26,780 bases of DNA, taken from NCBI GenBank assembly GCA_964639875.1, contig CAZXEM010000006.1, positions 1 through 26,780 of the forward strand, written 5' to 3'. The notes under the pieces were generated by a model. It had not been told where the DNA came from. It was given only the letters and a program-made list of their open reading frames with translations, and made no database searches. The position numbers and the translations under genes were made by a program. The stretch's first letter is position 1, and every line of letters starts with the position of its first letter. Shown here piece after piece: positions 14,874-22,408 of this stretch. The DNA is from CAZQLW01 sp964639875 (GTDB taxonomy: Archaea > Nanobdellota > Nanobdellia > Woesearchaeales > GW2011-AR9).

Positions 14874-16088
14874 TTATTTCCTCAACGCATCTACCGGTTT
14901 TAGTGCTGCTGCTTGTTTTGCTGGTAATGCTCCTGATAATGTTCCAACAATGAAACCAAAAGATAACATCCCAATTAATAACCAAATGTTAAAATCTGCT
15001 TTAATTAAAAAACTGCCATAAATTTGAAAAGCAATTAGTTCGACAGATTTACTAATTCCAAAACCTAAACTCACTCCAATTATTCCACCAACTAATCCTA
15101 ACATCCCAGATTCGATTATAAAAATAGATAAAATACCCCTATTTCTAGCACCAATAGCTTTCATCACTCCAATTTCTTTTGTTCTTTCTAAAACGGCAGT
15201 ATACATTGTGTTCATAATTCCAATCCCGCCAACAAACAACGAAATTGCCGCTATCCCAACTAAAACTCCTTGCACAATCATCAAAATAGTATTTAATGTT
15301 GCTAAAAGACTTTCTGGAGTTTCAACATTAAAATCTTCTTTACCTTCTTCAACATCACGATGTTTTCTTAACTCTTTTTTTACCCTTTCTGTAACCATTG
15401 CTACATCTTCTCCCGCCCCTACTTTAGCAGGAATAATATCGAAAGAGTCATCAAGATCTAAAATTTCACGCATTGCTGCTTCTGGAATAACTATTGTTTC
15501 ATCTTGCTGCGGGTTACCTGACTTTTTTAATATCCCTACAACTTTAAAATCTATATCTTCAATTAGAACTTTATCTCTTAATAATAAACTTTTATCAAAA
15601 AAATCTTCAGCAAAATTATGGCCAATCATAACTTTATACTTGTCACCTTTTTTCAATAATCTCCCCTGGCCAATTTTATAATTGTTAGCTTCTACTGCTA
15701 AAGCAATATCTTCACTGTCTTCGGGCATGGAAGCAGCAAAAGAATATTCAACCTGGTCATCAAACTCAACTTTAACAGACCTAACTAACCTTCCCAGGAC
15801 ATTGTCAATCCCTTTAACTCTCCCAATAACTTCGGCATCCTTTTCTGTTAATGGTACTTCTACCCCCGTTCCTGGTGGTCCAAAACCAGAACTAATACCT
15901 TGAATAATTATTTTATCAGAACCTAAACTAACAAATTGTTCACCAATAGCTGTTTGTAATCCTTGAGAAAGAGAAACGAGAGCTACTACCGCAGCAATAC
16001 CAATAAAAATACCAATCATCGTTAGCCAAGAACGCATCTTCCTTTGTCTAGCACTCTTGTACGCTAACTTGAAGTAATCTTTTATCAT
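14874..16088 (-). CDS. MacB-like ABC transporter permease (FtsX family), first paralog
   Basis: A 404-residue permease with the same architecture as its paralog at 13158. The start is MIKDYFKLAYKSARQRKMRSWLTM, TM1 is about 21-42, and an external domain follows to about 265. Three C-terminal spans surround the FtsX motif GGIGIMNTMYTAVLERTKEIGVMKAIGA, and the end is PAKQAAALKPVDALRK. The two copies agree closely in the N-terminal segment and the FtsX core but differ widely in the external domain, as expected if the two external domains make different contacts in a heterodimer. It is the first gene of the exporter operon and lies 51 bp after the COG1361-like gene. Confidence 0.93.
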   Translation of the reverse strand: MIKDYFKLAYKSARQRKMRSWLTMIGIFIGIAAVVALVSLSQGLQTAIGEQFVSLGSDKIIIQGISSGFGPPGTGVEVPLTEKDAEVIGRVKGIDNVLGRLVRSVKVEFDDQVEYSFAASMPEDSEDIALAVEANNYKIGQGRLLKKGDKYKVMIGHNFAEDFFDKSLLLRDKVLIEDIDFKVVGILKKSGNPQQDETIVIPEAAMREILDLDDSFDIIPAKVGAGEDVAMVTERVKKELRKHRDVEEGKEDFNVETPESLLATLNTILMIVQGVLVGIAAISLFVGGIGIMNTMYTAVLERTKEIGVMKAIGARNRGILSIFIIESGMLGLVGGIIGVSLGFGISKSVELIAFQIYGSFLIKADFNIWLLIGMLSFGFIVGTLSGALPAKQAAALKPVDALRK

Positions 16089-16139
16089 CTTATATCTGGC
16101 TATATTAAAAACCCTTATTTTAATATTATTGTCCTCTAC

Positions 16140-17423
16140 TTACTTTTTCTTTGAATTGAAAGATAATCTTCTTTTCCATTTCTTAGAAAATACTTCAGGG
16201 TCTTTCTTGTAACTACGATAAAGAATAAAGCCAACTACAACTAAGATAAACAATAAGAAGTAAACCCAACTATTATTCTTTTCCAATACTCCAAACTTCA
16301 CCAGTTCTGAAGCAGAATAAAGTTCCATCTTTAAATCAAATTGTTGTTGGTACTGCTTATTATTAGCATCATAATAATCCAATGTAACGGGAACATTTAA
16401 AGAATCTATTTTTTTATTAATGTAAACATCAATCTCTTCACTCTCAGTATCATCAGAATCAACATCACCAAGATAAAAATAATCAGTCGTAGTAACTAAC
16501 TGATAATCGTCAGAAGGTAAAAGTTGTAATTCTAAGTATTTTATATCTGAACTACCAGAGTTAGCAATTTCTAAAGTGATTTTACCATCTTTTCCTGATT
16601 GTAATACTGAACTTTTTTTAATGTAAGCTTTAATCTTTGGCACTTCGCCAATTGTTATTGCCAAAATATCTTCAACAAGATATTCATTACCTTTCTCATC
16701 ATTATAAGTTATGTTCAAAGGAACTTTGTATAAGCCCGGAGTAGCACTTGGATCAGCAATGACTTGAAAAGATAAAGGATTTAATTTATTAGTTTGTAAT
16801 TGCGCTATTCTTCTTTCTGAAGAAGACTGGTATGGCGCTAAAGGAAGATCCGCACTACTAAAATCAAGTTTAAACTTAATATCTTTTAACAACGAATCAG
16901 CAAGATTTTTTACCATGATTTTAATAACTGCAGTTTGTCCAGGGACAATTTGTTGAGGTTCATACACAATTGAAGTTATATCTAAAACCGCATCATGAGT
17001 TTGAATATCAATCATAAAATCATTATCATCATATTTTAACTGAGTAGTACCCATTTTAATTTCTAATTCAATCTCAGTTTCTTCTTCAACTGCTTTTTCA
17101 TTAACTTTTAAATTAAATTCTACTATTTCAGCATCCCCCCCTATTGAACTTGCTCGTAACTTACCAATATTTTTTTCTGCGACATCACCATATAAAGAAA
17201 AAGGAAACTTTGGCAAGATTTTAACAATGGCATCATCAGAAGTATGTTTACCATCATTTTCAATTTTAAATTTAACTTTAACAATCTGTCCAGGTTCAAC
17301 TGGGTCAGGATCTTGAGAAATTAAAGTAACTTGAATTTCGGGATTTTTATCTGTAGAGTATGCTTCTACTAAAGAAAATGTTAATGTACTTAAAATTAAA
17401 AGTAAAATAAATATCTTTTTCAT
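16140..17423 (-). CDS. Exported C-terminally anchored surface protein, COG1361-like (CARDB/NEW3-type domains)
   Basis: A 427-residue protein with a cleavable-looking signal peptide (MKKIFILLLILSTLTFSLVEA), a beta-rich ectodomain, one C-terminal span (about 387-404) and a basic cytoplasmic tail. The ectodomain shows repeated Ig-like units of the COG1361/NEW3/CARDB kind: DPDPVEPGQIVKVKFKIENDGKH, then YEPQQIVPGQTAVIKIMVKNLADS, then VLQSGKDGKITLEIANSGSS. In archaea such proteins are often encoded beside MacB-like permeases and may take the role of a MacA-like external adaptor; that role is inference from context. GGTGAT (17427-17432) lies 3 nt before the ATG at 17423, so the longer in-frame start at 17477 is rejected. 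TATA-like boxes lie near 17480 and 17500. Confidence 0.82.
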   Translation of the reverse strand: MKKIFILLLILSTLTFSLVEAYSTDKNPEIQVTLISQDPDPVEPGQIVKVKFKIENDGKHTSDDAIVKILPKFPFSLYGDVAEKNIGKLRASSIGGDAEIVEFNLKVNEKAVEEETEIELEIKMGTTQLKYDDNDFMIDIQTHDAVLDITSIVYEPQQIVPGQTAVIKIMVKNLADSLLKDIKFKLDFSSADLPLAPYQSSSERRIAQLQTNKLNPLSFQVIADPSATPGLYKVPLNITYNDEKGNEYLVEDILAITIGEVPKIKAYIKKSSVLQSGKDGKITLEIANSGSSDIKYLELQLLPSDDYQLVTTTDYFYLGDVDSDDTESEEIDVYINKKIDSLNVPVTLDYYDANNKQYQQQFDLKMELYSASELVKFGVLEKNNSWVYFLLFILVVVGFILYRSYKKDPEVFSKKWKRRLSFNSKKK

Positions 17424-17504
17424 CCTATCACCTTTTTGATTAATGTTAACTAATACTATTTGAAAGTACTTTATCATTTAAAAACATATCGGTCAAATAT
17501 ATAT

Positions 17505-17855
17505 TTAAGATAAAGGACACCCAGTTTTTTTTGCTAATGTTAAAAATTCTTGTTTCCCAGGAAGACTACTTCCATCAGCAAATTTCCAAGTTGGATAACC
17601 TTGAATTCCTGCTGCTGAACATTTTTGTTCATCTTCTGTACATTCAACATAATTTAATTTTTTAGTGGAATTACCAAACATTGCTTTTTGTTCATTACAA
17701 TGTGAACACCAGTATGCACCGTACATAATTGCCCCGTTCTCGTTTAAACAATTAGCAAATTTATCCATATCTTTTGGGATAGGAGTACCACATCCAGAAA
17801 TGATAACCACTAATGCAATTATCAATCCTAATAATAAAATTTTGTTAATTTTCAT
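17505..17855 (-). CDS. Exported thioredoxin-like lipoprotein
   Basis: A 116-residue protein with a lipoprotein-like signal (LLLGLIIALVVIISGC; lipobox cysteine Cys22). A small thioredoxin fold follows with active site CSHC (50-53) in MYGAYWCSHCNEQKAMFG and cis-Pro88 in GYPTW. This is the sequence type of the thioredoxin domain found with or fused to VKOR, where the motif is usually CPHC. Further cysteines (C36, C72, C79, C113) could form disulfides or a shuttle. It would act outside the membrane in disulfide exchange. AGAGGT (17862-17867) overlaps the stop codon of the thioredoxin reductase gene, which indicates translational coupling and fixes the ATG at 17855. Confidence 0.88.
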   Translation of the reverse strand: MKINKILLLGLIIALVVIISGCGTPIPKDMDKFANCLNENGAIMYGAYWCSHCNEQKAMFGNSTKKLNYVECTEDEQKCSAAGIQGYPTWKFADGSSLPGKQEFLTLAKKTGCPLS

Positions 17856-17865
17856 CTTTTTACCT

Positions 17866-18798
17866 CTAATGCCAATCTGGTGGCAAAGTTTTACCCCCAC
17901 TTAGATAGGAGTAAGTTTGTAAAGCTGCTTTAGCACCGTCACCGGCAGCAACTATTGCTTGTTTAAATGGCGTATTAGTAACGTCACCAGCAGCAAATAT
18001 TCCTGGACAAGAAGTTTCACCGAGAGAATTGACCACAATTTCGTTCTTTTCATTAATTTTTACTAATTCTTTAACCATACTACTATCAACAATGTAACCA
18101 ATTTCTAAAAAAAGACCATCAATTTCTAATTCCTTTTTTTCTTTAGATAAAGTGTTTTCAACAATTACTTTGTTAATAAACTTATCACCTTTAATTTCAA
18201 CAGGAACACTGTCCAATACTAGTTCTACCTGAGGATGATTTTTTAATTTCTCAACAGTAACTTCATCCGCTCTAAATCCTTGCCTGCGATGAATCAAATA
18301 AACTTTCTTAGCATAAGAAGTTAAATCTAAAGCTGCTTCAACTGCAGAATTTCCACCACCAGTTACAGCAACGATTTTGTCTTTAAATAATGGCCCATCA
18401 CAAGTTGCACAGGTTGAAACTCCTCTTCCAAAAAATTCTTCCTCGCCGGGAACACCTAAAGTTCGAGGAACTTTTCCATAAGTTAAAATTATACTTTTTG
18501 TTTGATATTTTTCTCCGTTAGCAAGAGTAGCTTCAAAATGGGTTTCTATTTTTTTAATCTCTTTAACTTTACCAAAAATAAATTCAGCTCCGAACTTGTC
18601 AACTTGAACTTTAAATTTGTCCATCAATTCCATCCCTGATTGCGGTAAAGCTCCAGGATAATTTTCAATGTGGGAAGTTAAATTTCCCTGTCCACCAACA
18701 TCTAAAGTAAGAATTGCAGTTTTAAGCTTTTTCCTACCACAATAGATTCCTGCTGCTAATCCAGCTGGTCCTGCCCCAATAATAATTGTATCATACAT
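17866..18798 (-). CDS. trxB: Thioredoxin-disulfide reductase
   Basis: A 310-residue cytoplasmic flavoprotein that passes electrons from NAD(P)H through FAD to a thioredoxin. The FAD motif is GAGPAG (8-13), the redox-active pair is CATC (130-133), the pyridine nucleotide motif is GGGNSA (147-152), and HRR-GFRA (170-177) favours NADPH. The C-terminal FAD motif is FAAGDVTNTPFKQAIVAAGDGAKAA. Length is normal for bacterial and archaeal TrxB. The ATG at 18798 is chosen because TTTAAAAAG (18821-18829) is centred 27 nt upstream, giving a leaderless mRNA; the longer frame from 18867 is not supported. It is the first gene of an operon with the exported thioredoxin-like lipoprotein. Confidence 0.94.
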   Translation of the reverse strand: MYDTIIIGAGPAGLAAGIYCGRKKLKTAILTLDVGGQGNLTSHIENYPGALPQSGMELMDKFKVQVDKFGAEFIFGKVKEIKKIETHFEATLANGEKYQTKSIILTYGKVPRTLGVPGEEEFFGRGVSTCATCDGPLFKDKIVAVTGGGNSAVEAALDLTSYAKKVYLIHRRQGFRADEVTVEKLKNHPQVELVLDSVPVEIKGDKFINKVIVENTLSKEKKELEIDGLFLEIGYIVDSSMVKELVKINEKNEIVVNSLGETSCPGIFAAGDVTNTPFKQAIVAAGDGAKAALQTYSYLSGGKTLPPDWH

Positions 18799-18926
18799 AA
18801 TTAAAGCTGGTACGGAGGGGTTTAAAAAGTTTACTGTGTTATTGAATAAATGGGAATAAAAATGCACTTTCTACTCCAGAATAGTTAAAAAAGCTTAATA
18901 AACTCTAAATAATCTTATTCTTAATA
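18799..18926. promoter_or_regulatory. Divergent promoter region, trxB and nucleotidyltransferase gene
   Basis: On the minus strand, the TATA-like box at 18821-18829 is centred 27 nt from the trxB ATG. On the plus strand, CTTAATAAAC near 18894-18903 is centred about 28 nt from the ATG at 18927. Nothing else is recognisable in these 128 bp. Confidence 0.45.
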
Positions 18927-19736
18927 ATGGAATTTCGCGTACAAAGAAAGGATAATGAAAATATTCATAAATATCCTACAGAAGATCTTAAAACTGCCCA
19001 AAAGTTTGCTCAAGGGTTAAAAAATGAACTAGGAGATTTTCTAATGGGGATAATTCTCTTTGGAAGTGCAGTCAGGAGACAAAGTACAGTAAATAGTGAT
19101 ATCGACGTTTTAGTTATCAGTGATGATGTTTCTTTCCAAATAACTGATCCAATTGTTGAAGGGTATAGAATCATTGTTGAAAAATTAATTGCTAATACTT
19201 CAACCAAATTACATATTACTTCAATGACTTACACTTCTTTTTGGGAATATACTAAAGCCGGCGATCCAGTTGTAGTTAACATTTTAAGGGACGGGGTGGG
19301 TTTAATTGATAACGGATTTTTTGAACCTTTACAACGGTTACTTAAACAGGGCAGAATTAGACCTTCAGAAGAATCAGTCTGGACATATTTTGGAAGAAGT
19401 CCAAGAACCTTATTAAATAGTAAATGGCACATCTTACAAGCAACTCTTGATTTATACTGGGCAGTAATTGATTCTGCACATGCAGCTTTAATGAGAAAGA
19501 ACGAAATTCCTCCTACGCCGGAACATGTTGCTGATATGTTAGACAAAATTTATGTTAAACACAAGTTGTTAGAAAAAAAATATGTAGAAACTATGCATAA
19601 ATTCTATAAGTTGAGTAAAATGATCACTCATCGTGAAATTAAAGAAATTAAAGGTCACGAGTACGAAAAGTATTATCATGAAGCTGAAGCTTTTGTAAGA
19701 CGGATGAAGAAATTGGTTGAAGCAGGCCGGTTTTAG
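18927..19736 (+). CDS. Nucleotidyltransferase-domain protein with helical (HEPN-like) C-terminal region
   Basis: A 269-residue cytoplasmic protein. The N-terminal part has the DNA polymerase beta-like nucleotidyltransferase signature GSAVRR-x5-SDIDVLVI (46-64), with catalytic Asp58 and Asp60 and probably a third acidic residue further on. The C-terminal half (about 150-265) is helical and resembles HEPN-type domains that often pair with minimal nucleotidyltransferases (DLYWAVIDSAHAALMRKNEIPPTPEH). I see no clean R-x4-6-H HEPN ribonuclease motif, so it is probably not an RNase. The family includes AMPylating antitoxins and small-molecule transferases; the substrate is unknown. The leaderless start at 18927 fits the upstream TATA-like box. 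Confidence 0.8.
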   Translation: MEFRVQRKDNENIHKYPTEDLKTAQKFAQGLKNELGDFLMGIILFGSAVRRQSTVNSDIDVLVISDDVSFQITDPIVEGYRIIVEKLIANTSTKLHITSMTYTSFWEYTKAGDPVVVNILRDGVGLIDNGFFEPLQRLLKQGRIRPSEESVWTYFGRSPRTLLNSKWHILQATLDLYWAVIDSAHAALMRKNEIPPTPEHVADMLDKIYVKHKLLEKKYVETMHKFYKLSKMITHREIKEIKGHEYEKYYHEAEAFVRRMKKLVEAGRF

Positions 19737-19737
19737 A

Positions 19738-20148
19738 ATGACTCAAAAAAAATATTTATGTTTTGATACAACAGTAAATAAAAAAAAGACTACTTTCATA
19801 CTTAAAAGAAGATTGTTATTTATTTTTATTAAATATTATTACTGGATTGGTTATATCCCCCCATATATTTTATTCAGATATAGCAATCAATATATGAAAT
19901 TAACTTTAATCTTAGCCATAATTTGGTTCATCAATGTAATAATTTATCAGCGGGAGATGAGGGTATTATATTCAAATAATTTTTTGTTGGGTGGAGGAGC
20001 ATTTAATAAAGAAAGGTGGATTTGTAAAAAGGAAGGTTCTATTTTCTCAAAAAAAAAGCCATTAAAGTATGTTTGTAAAAAAAAATATGGATACTGGGAC
20101 GATAAAGATTTAGATGCAGTAAATAAACAGTTTAATATGCCTAAATAA
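19738..20148 (+). CDS. Unknown small membrane protein downstream of the nucleotidyltransferase
   Basis: I do not recognise this 136-residue protein. The first 20 residues are basic. Two hydrophobic segments follow (about 25-47 and 53-70), then a polar, lysine-rich C-terminus with two cysteines (Cys96 and Cys113, in RWICKK and KYVCKKK) and a possible knuckle-like layout. The ATG at 19738 starts 1 nt after the stop of the nucleotidyltransferase gene, so the two are probably co-translated. There is no clear Shine-Dalgarno, and the coding region is more A-rich than its neighbours, with long A runs near 19745, 20050 and 20078. Spurious or decaying coding remains possible. Confidence 0.5.
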   Translation: MTQKKYLCFDTTVNKKKTTFILKRRLLFIFIKYYYWIGYIPPYILFRYSNQYMKLTLILAIIWFINVIIYQREMRVLYSNNFLLGGGAFNKERWICKKEGSIFSKKKPLKYVCKKKYGYWDDKDLDAVNKQFNMPK

Positions 20149-20176
20149 TATAATCTCTTTCAGACAACAATCAAAA

Positions 20177-20185
20177 CATTTAATA
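20177..20185 (+). promoter_or_regulatory. TATA-like box for gltX
   Basis: CATTTAATA is centred about 28 nt before the ATG at 20210, consistent with a leaderless mRNA. It lies in the 61-bp gap after the small membrane protein gene. Confidence 0.4.
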
Positions 20186-20209
20186 ACAACTATCTATTTC
20201 TAATCAACG

Positions 20210-21901
20210 ATGGAAACAACTATTCTCAAACATTGCCTGAAAAACGTCTATGAATTCAGTTCTGTTAATCCTAAAGTTGTTCTTGGCTTAACTTTAAGAG
20301 ATAATCCAGATTTAAAGAAAGATGTCCCTAATGTTTTAAAAGAAATTTCTAAAACTATTGAAGAAATCAAAAATTTATCTAAAGAAGAAGTTAAGTCTAA
20401 ACTGGAAGAAATTGCTCCAGAATTATTAAAAGAAAAGAAAGAAGAAGTTAAAGGACCGTTAAAAGAATTACCTAACGCAAAAGAAGGTAAATTTGTAGTA
20501 AGAATGGCTCCATCTCCAACAGGACCATTACATATAGGTCACGCTTACGGAGCATCACTTAATTATGAATATTGTAAAATGTACAAAGGCAAATTCATTC
20601 TTAGAATTGAAGATACTAATCCTGAAAAAATATTTGAGCCAGGATATAAAATGATTGAAGAAGATGCTAATTGGTTAAGTGATAACAATGTTTCTCAAGT
20701 TATTATTCAATCAAGCAGGTTAGGAATTTATTATGATTATGCAGAAAAATTAGTTAATATGAATAAAGCGTATGTTTGTGAATGTGATGCTGATAAATTT
20801 CGAGAAATGAAAGCTAAAGGAGAAGCTTGCCCTTGTCGAGAGTTAGAAGTAAAAGAACATCAACTAAGATATGCTAAAATGTTTAATGAGTATGCAGAAG
20901 GAGAAGCTGTTCTAAGATTAAAAACGGACATTAAAGATAAGAATCCAGCAATGCGAGATTTCGCACTTTTAAGAATTAATGAACATGTCCACCCTAAAAC
21001 CGGGAAGGAACAAAGAGTTTGGCCATTAATGGTTTTATCTGTTGCTATTGATGATCACGAATTGGGATTAACTCATGTCCTTAATGGTAAAGACCAAGCA
21101 GATAATGCTAAAAAAGAAGCTTTGATCATGGAATGTTTTGGTTGGACTCCTCCAGAATATAAACATTGGGGATTTATCAATTTTATAGACTTACAAATAA
21201 GCAAATCTAAAACAAAAATAGCTATTGAACAAGGAGAATTTACTGGTTGGGATGATATTAGACTTCCGTACTTAGCAGCACTTAAGAAGAGAGGATACCA
21301 AGCTGGAGCGTTCAGAAAGTATGCTTTAGAAATTGGTTTAAGTTTAAATGATAAAACTGTTTCTCAAAAAGAATTCTGGAAAAATATTAATGCGTTCAAT
21401 AAAGAACTAATTGAAGAGAAAGCAAATAGATATTTCTTTATCCATGATCCTGTGGGGATTAAGATTTTAAACTCTCCAAAAAAATCTGTAGAATTAGATT
21501 TACATCCAGACTTTCCAGACAGAGGACAAAGAACATTGATTGTCCAAGAGGAAATTAATATTGCTGAAGATGATTATGAAAAACTAATTGAAAACAAATT
21601 ATATCGTTTAATGGATTATTGTAATTTTGAAGTTGTTGATAAAAAGTTTAAATTTGTATCTGAAGGCTATGAAGATTTTAAAAATGCAAAAAATAAAGGG
21701 ATGATCATTCATTGGCTTCCCGTAGAAGATAATGTTGTAGCGGAAGTAGTTTTAGAAGATAACACTCATGCTCTAGGCTTAGGAGAAAAAAGTATGTTAA
21801 ATTTGAAAGAAGGAGATATTGTTCAATTAGAACGATTTTCCTTTTGTCGATTAGATAAAAAAGAAGGTAATAAACTTACTTTCTGGTATTTACACAAATA
21901 A
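20210..21901 (+). CDS. gltX: Glutamyl-tRNA synthetase, archaeal type
   Basis: A 563-residue class Ib synthetase. An N-terminal helical segment (1-85) typical of archaeal GluRS precedes the catalytic domain with PSPTGPLHIGHA (101-112; HIGH 108-111) and a KMSKS-like ISKSK (330-334). A CxC...CxC set (C190, C192, C207, C209) in the connecting region could bind zinc. The C-terminal part (about 395-563) is the beta-barrel anticodon-binding region of the GlnRS-like archaeal/eukaryal branch, not the helical bacterial one. In archaea this enzyme charges tRNA-Glu and usually also mischarges tRNA-Gln for later amidation; non-discriminating behaviour here is inferred from that family habit. The leaderless start fits the TATA-like box at 20177. 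Confidence 0.95.
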   Translation: METTILKHCLKNVYEFSSVNPKVVLGLTLRDNPDLKKDVPNVLKEISKTIEEIKNLSKEEVKSKLEEIAPELLKEKKEEVKGPLKELPNAKEGKFVVRMAPSPTGPLHIGHAYGASLNYEYCKMYKGKFILRIEDTNPEKIFEPGYKMIEEDANWLSDNNVSQVIIQSSRLGIYYDYAEKLVNMNKAYVCECDADKFREMKAKGEACPCRELEVKEHQLRYAKMFNEYAEGEAVLRLKTDIKDKNPAMRDFALLRINEHVHPKTGKEQRVWPLMVLSVAIDDHELGLTHVLNGKDQADNAKKEALIMECFGWTPPEYKHWGFINFIDLQISKSKTKIAIEQGEFTGWDDIRLPYLAALKKRGYQAGAFRKYALEIGLSLNDKTVSQKEFWKNINAFNKELIEEKANRYFFIHDPVGIKILNSPKKSVELDLHPDFPDRGQRTLIVQEEINIAEDDYEKLIENKLYRLMDYCNFEVVDKKFKFVSEGYEDFKNAKNKGMIIHWLPVEDNVVAEVVLEDNTHALGLGEKSMLNLKEGDIVQLERFSFCRLDKKEGNKLTFWYLHK

Positions 21902-21925
21902 AAAACAAAATAGGTGGTGATTAAA

Positions 21926-22399
21926 ATGGCAAAAATAAGTAGAGACACTCCATTAGCGGAGATTACATTACGTAGATATGAAAAACCAACCATGAACGAT
22001 CGTGATTTGGTAAGAAAATTCTGTTTATCTATTGGATTATTACAACCAGGAGACAGTAGAGATGTTATTGTTGATGTGTTACACGTTTTAATGAAATCTC
22101 GGCAAAGTAAAGAAGAATTACATTCTGAAGAAATTAAAAATAAAGTTATGGAATTCCGTAAAGGAATGGGCTTACCAATGTTAGGTATCGCTTCTTCTAA
22201 CATTAGAAGACAGTTGAAGAGATTAAAAGATTTACATTTGATTGAAACTAACGCTAACCTTTATCGAATTACTGAATTCAGCAATTTGTCTGAGATTTTT
22301 GAAGAGAAAGTTGAAGGGTTCATTTTAAAATCTGTCATGGGCAGGATTAAAGAATATTTGAAAAAGATGGACGAAGAGTTCAAACATAAAGAAGAATAA
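21926..22399 (+). CDS. Putative archaeal winged-helix DNA-binding protein
   Basis: A 157-residue basic protein. Residues about 45-118 look like a winged helix: DVIVDVLHVLMKSRQSKEEL, then IASSNIRRQLKRLKDLHLIE as a recognition-helix-like segment, then a wing (NANLYRITEF). A C-terminal helix (125-150) may serve for dimerisation. The opening RRYEKPTMNDRDLVRKFCLSIGLLQPGDSRDV looks conserved-protein-like, but I cannot name the family. The strong SD GGTGGTGAT (21913-21921) lies 4 nt before the ATG at 21926. The 24-nt distance from gltX without a visible TATA box suggests co-transcription. It converges on purA with a 9-bp gap. Confidence 0.7.
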   Translation: MAKISRDTPLAEITLRRYEKPTMNDRDLVRKFCLSIGLLQPGDSRDVIVDVLHVLMKSRQSKEELHSEEIKNKVMEFRKGMGLPMLGIASSNIRRQLKRLKDLHLIETNANLYRITEFSNLSEIFEEKVEGFILKSVMGRIKEYLKKMDEEFKHKEE

Positions 22400-22408
22400 A
22401 TCATAAAA

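Noticed and set aside
15208..15681. 157-codon plus-strand open frame
   Set aside because: It lies wholly antisense to a MacB-like permease whose motifs are intact, and its composition is that of a shadow frame.
18799..18867. 23-residue N-terminal extension of thioredoxin reductase
   Set aside because: The TATA-like box at 18821-18829 lies inside it and predicts transcription from the ATG at 18798, where the FAD-binding fold begins normally.
18927..19736. Classic MNT/HEPN toxin-antitoxin pair
   Set aside because: The HEPN-like part is fused to the transferase and lacks a clear R-x4-6-H ribonuclease motif, and the next gene is a membrane protein rather than a separate HEPN toxin.
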